Part shown: in pieces, positions 7,160 through 14,797 of the stretch
Numbering within the stretch: position 1 is the stretch's first letter
How the letters are laid out: each line of letters opens with the position of its first letter
IMG/VR virus record: IMGVR_UViG_3300043466_000283
Coordinates: 1-34,318 of that record
DNA: 34,318 nucleotides
Reading direction: 5' to 3' (one strand)
Origin: a virus
The notes under the pieces: generated by a model
The model's database searches: none
Told to the model about the DNA's origin: nothing
Seen by the model: only the letters and a program-made list of their open reading frames with translations
Translations under genes and position numbers: made by a program

Positions 7160-8305
7160 TTATATTACACCCCAAGTCACACTTGGGATTGTTAATTTAC
7201 TGAAGATAGCATATCTCATTGCATCGGCAATGTGGTCATTGAATTTTACTGGTGCATCAAGCTTATTCCCATTCCTATCAGTCTTCCACCTATAGTTCTT
7301 TAACTCTTTCAACAAATTTACACTTTCATTGTCAATTATCAATGGAGTCCCTTTCACCGTTCTTATTCCCTCAGTCACATCTTTGTTTGCGCTCTTAGCA
7401 TTGAACCCATTTCGCACCAACTCCTCAATCGTTTTAGGCTCGGCTGCATCACAATATATCTCATCGTGTGCGCTTATGCCTAAATCTTTAAGTTTATCAA
7501 TCAAGTCATTGGTAGTTAGTTTAGCCTCGTATATCAATTCCTTACAATAAGCCGCATTCTCAACAAAAACCACCTTCACCAATGCCGTAGGCACGTTAAA
7601 CCCAAAGTCCAAGCCATATACAGTCTCACCATCTTCTGGGAAATTCTCAGTTGTCTTCCAATGCGTGTAAATTATGTCTTGACTAAGTCCCCTCTCACCT
7701 AAGCCATAAATTTGCCAATAGTTAGGATCAGCGTCCTTCATCCTTTCCAACTCCAACACCAACTCTTTTGGTAAGAATGGGTTGTCGCGGAAAGTTGTAA
7801 TGTGAAAGTCGGCATCATCACGAGGTATGACTGAGTCATAAATCCAAGATGAAATGTCCGAAGGGTTATAATCAATCACAATCTTACCTTCCGTTCTCAT
7901 TATCAGCTGCATCCAAGCCTCATAACTCAACTCATTCGCCTCATTGCAAAATAAATAGTTCCTCGCTCTACCCCTTATCTTTTGCGGCTGATCAGCACTA
8001 ACAAACTCTATAATGTTCCCATTAAGGGAATAAATCTGGTCGGTTTTGTTGTGGTTATCCTCAGAATAAATGCCTAATCTAGATAGAATGTCAACGAAAT
8101 CACGCAACACAGTACCCTTAATGCTTGGTAAAGATTGCCTAACTATTGTTAAGGTCTTGCCATTCTCTTGCAACAACTTAACAACAAACCAAATAAGTAT
8201 GTTATAAGTTTTGCCAGACCTTGAGCCGCCTTGCATCACAGTTATGCGCTTGTCACTATCACTCAGTAATTCAAAGACCTTATTTGTTTGAAGTTTAGCG
8301 TCCAT
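7160..8305 (-). CDS. terL: Terminase large subunit (packaging ATPase and nuclease)
   Basis: A 381-residue large terminase that drives DNA into the prohead and cuts it. The ATPase has Walker A GGSRSGKT at residues 26-33 and Walker B YLFCNEAN at 117-124. The RNase H-like nuclease has GLDFGF at 231-236 (D233), YCDAAEP at 284-290 (D286) and FNDHIADAMRYA near 355-366. Length is on the short side but complete; it resembles the PBSX-type family. It is preceded by a 276-bp non-coding stretch rather than abutting the small subunit gene, which makes that gap a candidate recognition or cutting site. Confidence 0.95.
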   Translation of the reverse strand: MDAKLQTNKVFELLSDSDKRITVMQGGSRSGKTYNILIWFVVKLLQENGKTLTIVRQSLPSIKGTVLRDFVDILSRLGIYSEDNHNKTDQIYSLNGNIIEFVSADQPQKIRGRARNYLFCNEANELSYEAWMQLIMRTEGKIVIDYNPSDISSWIYDSVIPRDDADFHITTFRDNPFLPKELVLELERMKDADPNYWQIYGLGERGLSQDIIYTHWKTTENFPEDGETVYGLDFGFNVPTALVKVVFVENAAYCKELIYEAKLTTNDLIDKLKDLGISAHDEIYCDAAEPKTIEELVRNGFNAKSANKDVTEGIRTVKGTPLIIDNESVNLLKELKNYRWKTDRNGNKLDAPVKFNDHIADAMRYAIFSKLTIPSVTWGVI

Positions 8306-8581
8306 TTCAAGTATAAAAAAAAATTCTATATCGGTTTTTCGGTTTCAAAAGTAGTGTCAAAATAGGGGGTCATCGTATAGGGTCGAGTTTTGGTGGTATC
8401 AAAAATGGGTGGGATATAAACCCAGGTCGCTTTCGGTTTCCTAAAGTACCCCCCTCATCGTATACCCACTAATTCTAGTAGTCGGACAATAGGTTATTCC
8501 TTCATATAATTTACATTATGTTAAATAGAAACCTATCGCGCCCATAACTCCTTCATTTTCAACCCCTCCCCTACCCTATCT
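8306..8581. other. Gene-free terS-terL gap with paired direct repeats: packaging-site candidate
   Basis: No ORF longer than about 15 codons is present. On the plus strand TTTCGGTTTC occurs at 8337-8346 and 8431-8440, and TCATCGTATA at 8370-8379 and 8455-8464, in the same order, so a block seems duplicated 85-94 bp apart. The second word is flanked by G runs in one copy and C runs in the other, which makes the copies partly complementary. A small hairpin TGGGT/ACCCA lies between them (8406-8424). Long C/G runs make it stand out from the AT-rich genome. Position and ordered repeats suggest a cos or pac site, but no cut position can be named. Confidence 0.45.
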
Positions 8582-8923
8582 TTATGCTACCTTTTCTAGT
8601 TGCGGCTTAACCACCTCAACACTAACCTGGTTCAAATTACCCTCGATCTTGCTCTCAATCTTTTGGGTTGGTAAGCCAATGAAGTATTGCATAAAGATCT
8701 GCAACGCTTTCATATCACCATCTAACACCTTCTGCTCCAACATCTTAAATGCTTTCTCAGCCATAGGACTAAGCTTCTCTATTAACTCAGCCTCTTCCAT
8801 CCTACGCTTACGTCCAGAGTTAGGACGGTAACCACCGTGAGCAACCTTGGGCTTCCCAGTCTTATAGCTTATGTTATTAGCCTTCTTACTTTCCTTGGTA
8901 TTTGCTTGGTTATTCATCTCCAC
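8582..8923 (-). CDS. Terminase small subunit candidate
   Basis: A protein of 113 residues from the GTG at 8923, or 111 from the ATG at 8917; the ATG has GGAG just upstream and is equally likely. The N-terminal third is basic, with the AT-hook-like GGYRPNSGRKRR, followed by a helical segment (EELIEKL-type through MKALQIFMQYFIGLP). This pattern, a basic DNA-binding start and a short helical oligomerisation core immediately before terL, fits a small terminase that recognises the packaging site. The identity is inferred mostly from position and the GRKR motif. It overlaps the previous gene by up to 14 bp. Confidence 0.6.
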   Translation of the reverse strand: MEMNNQANTKESKKANNISYKTGKPKVAHGGYRPNSGRKRRMEEAELIEKLSPMAEKAFKMLEQKVLDGDMKALQIFMQYFIGLPTQKIESKIEGNLNQVSVEVVKPQLEKVA

Positions 8924-9140
8924 TTTCGTTCTCTTTTATATGCTTAGGATTAACCACCACTTCCATATTGTGTGTATGCCCCTTCTCATCCTCATTAAGC
9001 CTCTCAAATATCCTTAGACGTACCCAACCATTCGTTTGAGGTAAGGTGTCTAGAAACGTCTTAAAATCGCTTACAAACACATTAAGGTATAAGCAATTCT
9101 CTTTTGGGTTATTCTTGAGGTAAAATCCTTTCTTTGCCAC
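8910..9140 (-). CDS. Hypothetical protein, 76 aa
   Basis: Not recognised. It starts at GTG 9140; an in-frame TAA lies four codons upstream, so no earlier start exists. The protein is a compact alpha/beta type with no signal or membrane segment: KKGFYLKNNPKENCLYLNVF, then a helix, then WVRLRIFERLN and a KGHTHNMEVVVNP stretch, ending acidic. It lies between the DnaA-like gene and the small terminase candidate and overlaps the latter, so it is probably co-translated with it. It could be an accessory of replication or packaging, but nothing in the sequence decides this. Confidence 0.7.
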   Translation of the reverse strand: MAKKGFYLKNNPKENCLYLNVFVSDFKTFLDTLPQTNGWVRLRIFERLNEDEKGHTHNMEVVVNPKHIKENESGDE

Positions 9141-9195
9141 GTTATAAAGTTAAGCCATTAAATACATTGTTAGTATCACTTTCCACATCCTTTGT

Positions 9196-9588
9196 CTATA
9201 ACTTCTCAACCCTACATTCATATTTATTTACTATATCCATTATCACTTGGTTGACTATCGACTCATCATCAAAAGTAAGCATCACTCTTATCGGTTCATT
9301 GGTGTACTTGGCTACTGCTTCTTTAACTGAGTTATACAACTCAATAGTCAACTCATCACCTATTTGAATATAAGATGCAATCTTATCAACCGAATAAATC
9401 ACAGTTGAGTGATGAGCATCTAAGTAATCAGCAATATCCATAAACGTCTCCTTCATCTTTGTCCTAGCGACATAAGAAAATATATACCTTGGCAATACCA
9501 GTTTGCGATACCGATCCTTACCCATTATTTTCTCCTTTGTTTGTCCGCTACAACTTGCTACAATGTCCATCAACTGGTCTAAGTTCAT
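9196..9588 (-). CDS. DnaA domain IV-like DNA-binding protein
   Basis: A 130-residue protein carrying only the C-terminal DNA-binding domain of DnaA. The match is CSGQTKEKIMGKDRYRKLVL, then PRYIFSYVARTKM, then DYLDAHHSTVIYSVDKI. HHSTV at 59-63 corresponds to the DHSTV signature that reads DnaA boxes. There is no AAA+ ATPase domain. The last 50 residues form a separate mixed segment of unknown role. It is encoded directly downstream of a repeat-rich AT region and the primase-helicase gene, so it may bind those repeats to start or control replication, or compete with host DnaA. The binding site is not proven. Confidence 0.8.
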   Translation of the reverse strand: MNLDQLMDIVASCSGQTKEKIMGKDRYRKLVLPRYIFSYVARTKMKETFMDIADYLDAHHSTVIYSVDKIASYIQIGDELTIELYNSVKEAVAKYTNEPIRVMLTFDDESIVNQVIMDIVNKYECRVEKL

Positions 9589-9625
9589 ATTATGTTTTTT
9601 TATAGTTTGTTTATCATTGTGGAAA

Positions 9626-9942
9626 GCGAGCCATCAAAGCCATCAAAAATCCCAGTTCTTCCCTATATATATGTATATATATATATTCTTATTATTATTA
9701 TAATTTAAGAAATTTGATGGTTTTATTGGCATACCCCTCCTAACTCCTTGATAATCAATAAAGAGCGATAGCCAATAAACTTTTTTGGTTGATGGCTTTT
9801 GATGGTCGTGTTGGCTATTTTTTGCCATTTTCTTAGAACATATTATCTTTTTCAATAATAGGTTCATACCCACTTGCCATCAACTTGCCATCATTTGCCA
9901 TCAAAAAGCCATCACTTGCCATCAACTTTTTATTTTGATGGC
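9626..9942. other. Candidate replication origin: GATGGC repeats plus AT-rich tract
   Basis: The word GATGGC or its complement occurs exactly nine times: GCCATC begins at 9630, 9639, 9876, 9887, 9897, 9908 and 9918, and GATGGC at 9791 and 9937. Variants GATGGT lie at 9716 and 9801. Chance would give well under one. The tract 9663-9715 is almost pure A/T, including a long alternating TA run, suitable as an unwinding element. The region spans the 3' end of the primase-helicase gene and the gap before the DnaA-like gene. Together these are the parts of an iteron origin. No RNA or protein data are visible here. Confidence 0.55.
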
Positions 9943-12442
9943 TATCCAAATTGTGGATAAAAATAAATCTTCCGTGCTTCACACTCCTCTTTTGAGACAC
10001 CTCAAGTTGGTTAATATCGCAGTAAGTTTTGACCTTTCTGCTAAAATATTTGTCCAACATTTTAACCTTAAATGCCTTGATGCAGTACCTCAAAAGATGA
10101 GAATTATAGACGTTTAACCCTCCAGCTTCCCACTCAAAACACCCAATTAAACTATCCTTATCGTGTTGTAATTGGTCGTAAGGTGTCATCATTTCCTCAA
10201 ATTCAAGGTGGTTTTTAGCCATTTTATAGGTGCTAATTCCTTGCTCAAGTACCTCAATGATGAACTCTGGGACTTGATCTTGGAGCAATCTCTTGGCTTT
10301 GTTATCGTTCATTTTAGCATTCTCATACTCGATTACACCATCACGCAAATACACCTGGATGCACTCAATAGCAAAGTTTATCGCGCTCATTTTCTCATAA
10401 TAATCCCAATCATCGCTAAAAAAGTCTTGCCCATTAAACGCATCTTTTAACCGATAAACGCTACTAAACACCTTCTTGATGGGTACAACTATAAACCTAT
10501 CTTTATCCGAATCGCTCTCTAAAGATGGCAAAAAGTTAGTGGTGATAAATACTTTAGGGGATTTGTTAAATGGTATGGTGTAGGACTTTTTACCCTTATT
10601 CTCAATAAGAAAGTCATCCGTTATATAATTATAAAATTGCTGGATAGGTAGTCCCTTTTGGGGGTCGTTTAAATAGAATACTTGCGTCCAAGGTGAGATT
10701 CGCTGCATCTTAAATTGCGAGTCGGTCTTATAATTCCTTCCATCTTGCTCAACTGTCTGCCTAATCCATTTGATGAATTGACCAAGTAAACCCTTACCGC
10801 TTCGCCCTCTTGCCTCCTCTTGATCATCTACATCCTCTATTATCATCACCGCTTTTGCAAAACTCTTGCGCTTAAAGTTGTGCAAGATATAACCAAATGC
10901 GCTCATTAAAAACCGCTTATGTCCATCATCAATAGAGAGCATATTGATAAACTGGACAAAACTACCAGCATCATTATTAGGCTTATAATCAAACGGCTTG
11001 ATGTCGCGGACAAATACATAACTATCCAACTCATTATACTTAATCAATTCAACCTCATCACTACTAACCTTTAACACACCATTGTTAAATAGCAAATAAC
11101 TGCAATCATTCCCATCTCTTAATATGTTGCCATCAAACTGGGGTAATATTGTGAGGTAAGACATTAACCTTGGTAGGAATGCAATCAAAAGCCTTTGCGC
11201 ATCAGCCTCTAAATATTCGACCATCACAAAGTCTACAAATGCGCGTTGGATGTCGGACTCATCAATGTCATAAATCACATTTTCAACCACTCTGATTAAC
11301 CGCGATGGTGCATCATCATCGATGGACATTTTCATCATCATAAACCCACTCTCAATTGCCCAAAGCTGGATGCCTCTAATCTCAAGCCTCCACGTCAAAC
11401 CATTCCTCCCAGCCACCGATGAGACCATCGGCACACGCTCTGGCAAGTCAATCCCCATTTGCCCACATAGGTCCACCACAACCCGTGACGTTTCGTCCCA
11501 GTTACGGTCATTTAGATAAAACAACACTTGGTAAGGTGATAGCCACGATGCTAGTCCTTCGCTATTATTGATTGATGGCAGCTTAACCCCAACACTATCA
11601 GTATAAACACTTAATCGCTTCGAGTCATAATAATAAGCCGCGCTCCTAACAGTTCGCTCATCTTCACTCTTACCAGGTCTATACAACTCGATAAATTTCC
11701 CATAATCCCTACCATTACCAAGCCGCTTATTACTCAAACTCCAACCTAATGTCTCAAGGTAATTAGGTATAAACATCTCATCAACCTTTGCATCAAATAT
11801 GTCCATAACTTGCTTATACTTAATAGGTGGTTGGGGGAATTTCGCAATCGAGCGTTGCTTCACTCCTCCACTTGATGTGATGGCATTGCCCTTATAGGTA
11901 TTAAACTGATAGCCGCAATCTATTAGCTGCATCATCTCATCAAAGTCCAACGTCTCTAATTCAAGCAAACTCCTTTGAATGAATGAATACTTAGGCGTGG
12001 GAGCGCAATAAGTGATACCATTAAAATTATCACCTCTTAACCCTATCACTTCCCTACCCTCATCATTATAAGCTATGCCGTGAATATCACATTTATCATT
12101 GCAAAGAAAATAAACGTGGTAGCCATTAGATCTCGTGCGCTCAATTACCAGCTTACTATAAATAATGGGATCAATTAAAGCCTTCCAATTATCAAACACA
12201 TTGCGACCGATAGCATTCTTCTCATCAAAGTCAAGACACTTTAAATTTGGGTTGGCTTTGCTCATTAGCACCGCTATGCCATTGCCAAACCCTTTATTTA
12301 TCCACTCTTTATGCTCATCATCACTCAACCCATTGTCAAACTTGGTGTTGTATTCATAGATGTGATAAATGCGCCCATCTGTGTATTTAATAGGTAGGAC
12401 CTTCACCCCAGCATAGTCTAACTCTCGTATAAGTTCAAGCAT
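9833..12442 (-). CDS. Primase-helicase (Prim-Pol plus SF3 helicase)
   Basis: An 869-residue replicative protein that should prime and unwind phage DNA. The N-terminal Prim-Pol (AEP-type) domain shows CLDFDEK with D71 and D73, RSNGYHVYFLC with H109, and IGLRGDNFNGI. A linker domain follows (about 200-330). The SF3 helicase has Walker A GRSGKGLL at 546-553, a Walker B-like VFYLND at 588-593 and sensor KVFITTNF at 630-637. The C-terminal 30 residues are a low-complexity repeat (LMASDGF, LMANDGK) that looks more like a by-product of DNA repeats than a fold. There is no phage polymerase, so host polymerase must do the elongation. The gene follows the VRR-NUC gene by 2 bp. Confidence 0.9.
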   Translation of the reverse strand: MLELIRELDYAGVKVLPIKYTDGRIYHIYEYNTKFDNGLSDDEHKEWINKGFGNGIAVLMSKANPNLKCLDFDEKNAIGRNVFDNWKALIDPIIYSKLVIERTRSNGYHVYFLCNDKCDIHGIAYNDEGREVIGLRGDNFNGITYCAPTPKYSFIQRSLLELETLDFDEMMQLIDCGYQFNTYKGNAITSSGGVKQRSIAKFPQPPIKYKQVMDIFDAKVDEMFIPNYLETLGWSLSNKRLGNGRDYGKFIELYRPGKSEDERTVRSAAYYYDSKRLSVYTDSVGVKLPSINNSEGLASWLSPYQVLFYLNDRNWDETSRVVVDLCGQMGIDLPERVPMVSSVAGRNGLTWRLEIRGIQLWAIESGFMMMKMSIDDDAPSRLIRVVENVIYDIDESDIQRAFVDFVMVEYLEADAQRLLIAFLPRLMSYLTILPQFDGNILRDGNDCSYLLFNNGVLKVSSDEVELIKYNELDSYVFVRDIKPFDYKPNNDAGSFVQFINMLSIDDGHKRFLMSAFGYILHNFKRKSFAKAVMIIEDVDDQEEARGRSGKGLLGQFIKWIRQTVEQDGRNYKTDSQFKMQRISPWTQVFYLNDPQKGLPIQQFYNYITDDFLIENKGKKSYTIPFNKSPKVFITTNFLPSLESDSDKDRFIVVPIKKVFSSVYRLKDAFNGQDFFSDDWDYYEKMSAINFAIECIQVYLRDGVIEYENAKMNDNKAKRLLQDQVPEFIIEVLEQGISTYKMAKNHLEFEEMMTPYDQLQHDKDSLIGCFEWEAGGLNVYNSHLLRYCIKAFKVKMLDKYFSRKVKTYCDINQLEVSQKRSVKHGRFIFIHNLDSHQNKKLMASDGFLMANDGKLMASGYEPIIEKDNMF
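9869..9925 (-). repeat. 21-bp tandem repeat, 2.7 copies, inside the primase-helicase 3' end
   Basis: Units start at 9925, 9904 and 9883 (the last is partial, 15 bp). Each full unit carries two GATGGC words about 10.5 bp apart and is translated as LMASDGF, LMANDGK and LMASG. Word spacing of 11, 10, 11 and 10 bp puts all copies on the same face of the helix. Confidence 0.85.
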
Positions 12443-12444
12443 TA

Positions 12445-12717
12445 TTAAACATTTTTATGACAATAAACATCAATATCATCTAGCGACCTAACCACTCTAG
12501 AATGGACACCATTCGACTTCAATAGCTTCATCACATAATCTTGCAATGGCGCAACCACTCCCACATCGGTCTTAACCTCTAAAAATATCACCACACCTTT
12601 GCGGATGCACATTAGGTCTGGGATGCCATTCATTGATGAGCTGATAATCTTCACCACCAACCATCCGTGTTTAATTAAGCGGTTTTTAATTTGTGTTTGG
12701 AGTTGTGATTCTTTCAT
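12445..12717 (-). CDS. VRR-NUC domain nuclease
   Basis: A 90-residue minimal VRR-NUC protein of the PD-(D/E)XK superfamily. The core motif is clear: NGIPDLMCIRKG, then VIFLEVKTDVG, then APLQDYVMKLL, giving the D...E-x-K active site and the glutamine. Stand-alone phage versions of this domain can cut branched DNA such as Holliday junctions. Its ATG directly follows the TAA stop of the methyltransferase gene, and it ends 2 bp before the primase-helicase gene, so it belongs to the replication operon. It may resolve replication intermediates before packaging. Confidence 0.88.
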   Translation of the reverse strand: MKESQLQTQIKNRLIKHGWLVVKIISSSMNGIPDLMCIRKGVVIFLEVKTDVGVVAPLQDYVMKLLKSNGVHSRVVRSLDDIDVYCHKNV

Positions 12718-14337
12718 TTAAAATAAGTTTAATTGTTTATCTTTAATACAATTATTAATTCTTGCTTCGGCTATCTTGGTATATTCAGGGTCTTGTTCTA
12801 TTCCTACAAATTCAAATCCTTCTAATTTACAAGCTATTCCCGTAGTACCGCTTCCACAAAAAGGGTCAAGTACCTTTCCATTTGGGGGTGTAATTAACTT
12901 GACAAGGTATTGCATTAGCTTTATTGGTTTTACAGTTGGATGAAAGTTTTTATTTCCACCAGCCAAGTTGTTTTTTGATTCTACGCTATTTTGTTCTTCA
13001 TAATGTGTTTCTCCATTACAACCACAAACTAATTTATTTGATGAATCTACTCTCTTACTACCACATACGCTACAAGTCAATTTTGGCATTATATAATTAT
13101 CAGGCTTATTTTTTTCCTCAAACCCTTCTAATCCTTTATTTCTTTCGGACTTACTTGCTTTTGCACAATAAAAGAATCGTGAAGCACCACCTGAATCATT
13201 ATGACCTCTTAATGTATTTTCTTGTTCTTTATATTTACCGTAGACATTATTGTTAATTATATTTCCACGTTTACTTTTTTGACTTTTACTTTCTCCACTC
13301 TGCTCATCCATTATTCTAATAGGGCAATCTTCGTGGCAATCCCAATCTTCAATCGTTTCTTCGCTACCATAGTGTGTAGTAATTTTATTTGTTTTAATTT
13401 GCGCAAATTTAGTTTCTGAATTTTCTCCATCAGTTTCATATCCACTTGTTCCTTTTATTTTCTTCAATCCTTTGCACTCACATTCGGGGTGATGGGTTAA
13501 AATTAAATTAGCTGGAAAACGACCTAATGGAGAAGATTCAATATCCTTTCCTTGAAAACCACCCTCATATACATTTTCTGCTGCTTTATCAGTTTTCCAA
13601 CTTCCATTACCCCCCAATCTTGGGTCATCATTTTTAGATAAAGAAATCCTACTCCCATCAATATTTATTCCACCAGTTCCCCATTTCAAAACATTCTCTG
13701 CTATTGACAATCCTTTCTCAAGTGGTTTTCTTGCTAGGACTATTGGCTCGTTTGCTGGTTTCAAGGCACTACCCCATCCATCCCATTGTTTAGCTTGTTT
13801 GGTTGATGGGGCAGTAATATTATAATTTTCTGTTTTTTCTACATTTTTATCTCCATTGTAATTATTGCCTTTTAGTGTTTTTGCAGTTCCTTGCAATTGC
13901 ATACTACCTATAATTTCTCTTTCTGCACCATGAAGTTTATCAATAGCCTTACTGATATTATGGGACTTTGGAAATCCGCTTCCATAAATCCATTGGATAC
14001 AATCCCTTACCTCAAATCCAGCAAACCTCATAGCCATTACACCCCAATCGTAAGTTCTCGTTCCAAAGAATGAAACAACATGACCTCCATGCTTTAATAC
14101 CCTAAATACCTCTTTCCAGAATATAGGTTGCGGTACAAAAGCATCCCATTCCTTACCCATAAAGCCAGTTCCAATAATTTCGTGATAGCCTTTCTCTACC
14201 CAATCTTTCATAAGTTCCGCAGCATCTGGTTCTTTTCCCAATCCGTATGGAGGGTCTGTAACAACTGCATCAAAGTAATTATCTGGATATTCTTTTAATG
14301 CTTTTATGTTATCTGCATTAATTACAATTTCTTTCAT
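12718..14337 (-). CDS. DNA methyltransferase, beta class (N6-adenine or N4-cytosine type)
   Basis: A 539-residue methyltransferase from the start MKEIVINADN at 14337, chosen because it follows the previous stop by one base (TAATATG); an extension to 14367 adds ten unlikely residues. Motif IV DPPY is at residues 28-31 and motif I DPFCGSG at 491-497, the permuted beta-class order, with HPTVKP before it. Between them is a long variable region that should hold target recognition. Near 422-440 a C-x2-C ... C-x-C zinc-ribbon-like insert (CSVCGSKR ... CGC) is present. Base use is more AT-rich than in the flanking genes, suggesting transfer. No restriction enzyme is nearby, so a protective role against host restriction is likely. 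Target sequence unknown. Confidence 0.92.
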   Translation of the reverse strand: MKEIVINADNIKALKEYPDNYFDAVVTDPPYGLGKEPDAAELMKDWVEKGYHEIIGTGFMGKEWDAFVPQPIFWKEVFRVLKHGGHVVSFFGTRTYDWGVMAMRFAGFEVRDCIQWIYGSGFPKSHNISKAIDKLHGAEREIIGSMQLQGTAKTLKGNNYNGDKNVEKTENYNITAPSTKQAKQWDGWGSALKPANEPIVLARKPLEKGLSIAENVLKWGTGGINIDGSRISLSKNDDPRLGGNGSWKTDKAAENVYEGGFQGKDIESSPLGRFPANLILTHHPECECKGLKKIKGTSGYETDGENSETKFAQIKTNKITTHYGSEETIEDWDCHEDCPIRIMDEQSGESKSQKSKRGNIINNNVYGKYKEQENTLRGHNDSGGASRFFYCAKASKSERNKGLEGFEEKNKPDNYIMPKLTCSVCGSKRVDSSNKLVCGCNGETHYEEQNSVESKNNLAGGNKNFHPTVKPIKLMQYLVKLITPPNGKVLDPFCGSGTTGIACKLEGFEFVGIEQDPEYTKIAEARINNCIKDKQLNLF

Positions 14338-14338
14338 A

Positions 14339-14761
14339 TTATTTAATTTGCAACCATCCCTGGTCAACGTAAAAAATAAGTTCTATTGGTTGAATAAGAC
14401 CACCTTTTACCTCCACATCAAAGTCAACTTGAGGGATGGTGTTGTTGTCGCTTGTGAATGGTACACTACCATAAAGATTCCTATCATCCGTATAGCATAC
14501 CCATCTCACGCTTAACATTGCAATCTCATCTTGAGTCAACTCCTCTAATGGGATTTGGAAATTAATGAAAAATGATGTTTGCTCGTGACCTATTTCAAAA
14601 TAAACCTGGTTGTGATTGGTTTGGTAATCGCTATACCAAAAGCACCTTAAATCCTCTACTTGTGCTGAGATGTCGTAGGAGTTTTCTCGTAAGCCTAAAT
14701 ACTCGGCTAAATACGAAATGGTGCAATCAAGTCTCTTAGTAATGTGATGTTGTTTAGACAT
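14339..14761 (-). CDS. Hypothetical protein, 140 aa
   Basis: Not recognised. A soluble protein with a helical start (HHITKRLDCTISYLAEYLGL) and then a beta-rich body with many aromatic and acidic residues (FWYSDYQTNHNQVYFEIG, SVRWVCYTDDRN). No zinc site, signal peptide or membrane segment. It lies between the SF2 helicase and the methyltransferase, with a possible promoter -7 box just ahead of it and its stop one base before the methyltransferase start, so the two are likely co-translated. Confidence 0.65.
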   Translation of the reverse strand: MSKQHHITKRLDCTISYLAEYLGLRENSYDISAQVEDLRCFWYSDYQTNHNQVYFEIGHEQTSFFINFQIPLEELTQDEIAMLSVRWVCYTDDRNLYGSVPFTSDNNTIPQVDFDVEVKGGLIQPIELIFYVDQGWLQIK

Positions 14762-14783
14762 AGTTTAAAGTTTAAGTGTTGAC

Positions 14784-14791
14784 AAATATAA
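14784..14791 (-). promoter_or_regulatory. Possible Bacteroidota-type -7 box (TATATTTG)
   Basis: On the minus strand TATATTTG matches the -7 consensus TAnnTTTG and lies 22 bp before the ATG at 14761. I do not find the matching TTTG about 19-20 bp upstream, so this is a weak call. It would give the methyltransferase operon its own start. Confidence 0.3.
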
Positions 14792-14797
14792 GTAAAA

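Noticed and set aside
9643-9873. 76-codon minus-strand ORF with GGAG/GGAGGGG before an internal ATG
   Set aside because: Its product is an I-Y-N low-complexity run translated from the AT-rich tract; it overlaps the origin candidate and the primase end, and has no protein-like character.
9869-9942. CRISPR-like array
   Set aside because: The repeat word is only 6-9 bp with 10-11 bp spacing, is partly coding, and has no spacers of CRISPR length or cas genes nearby.
12924-13256. Longest plus-strand ORFs (for example 110 codons opposite the methyltransferase)
   Set aside because: All plus-strand ORFs lie opposite strong minus-strand genes, have no family features and look like antisense shadows of AT-rich coding DNA.
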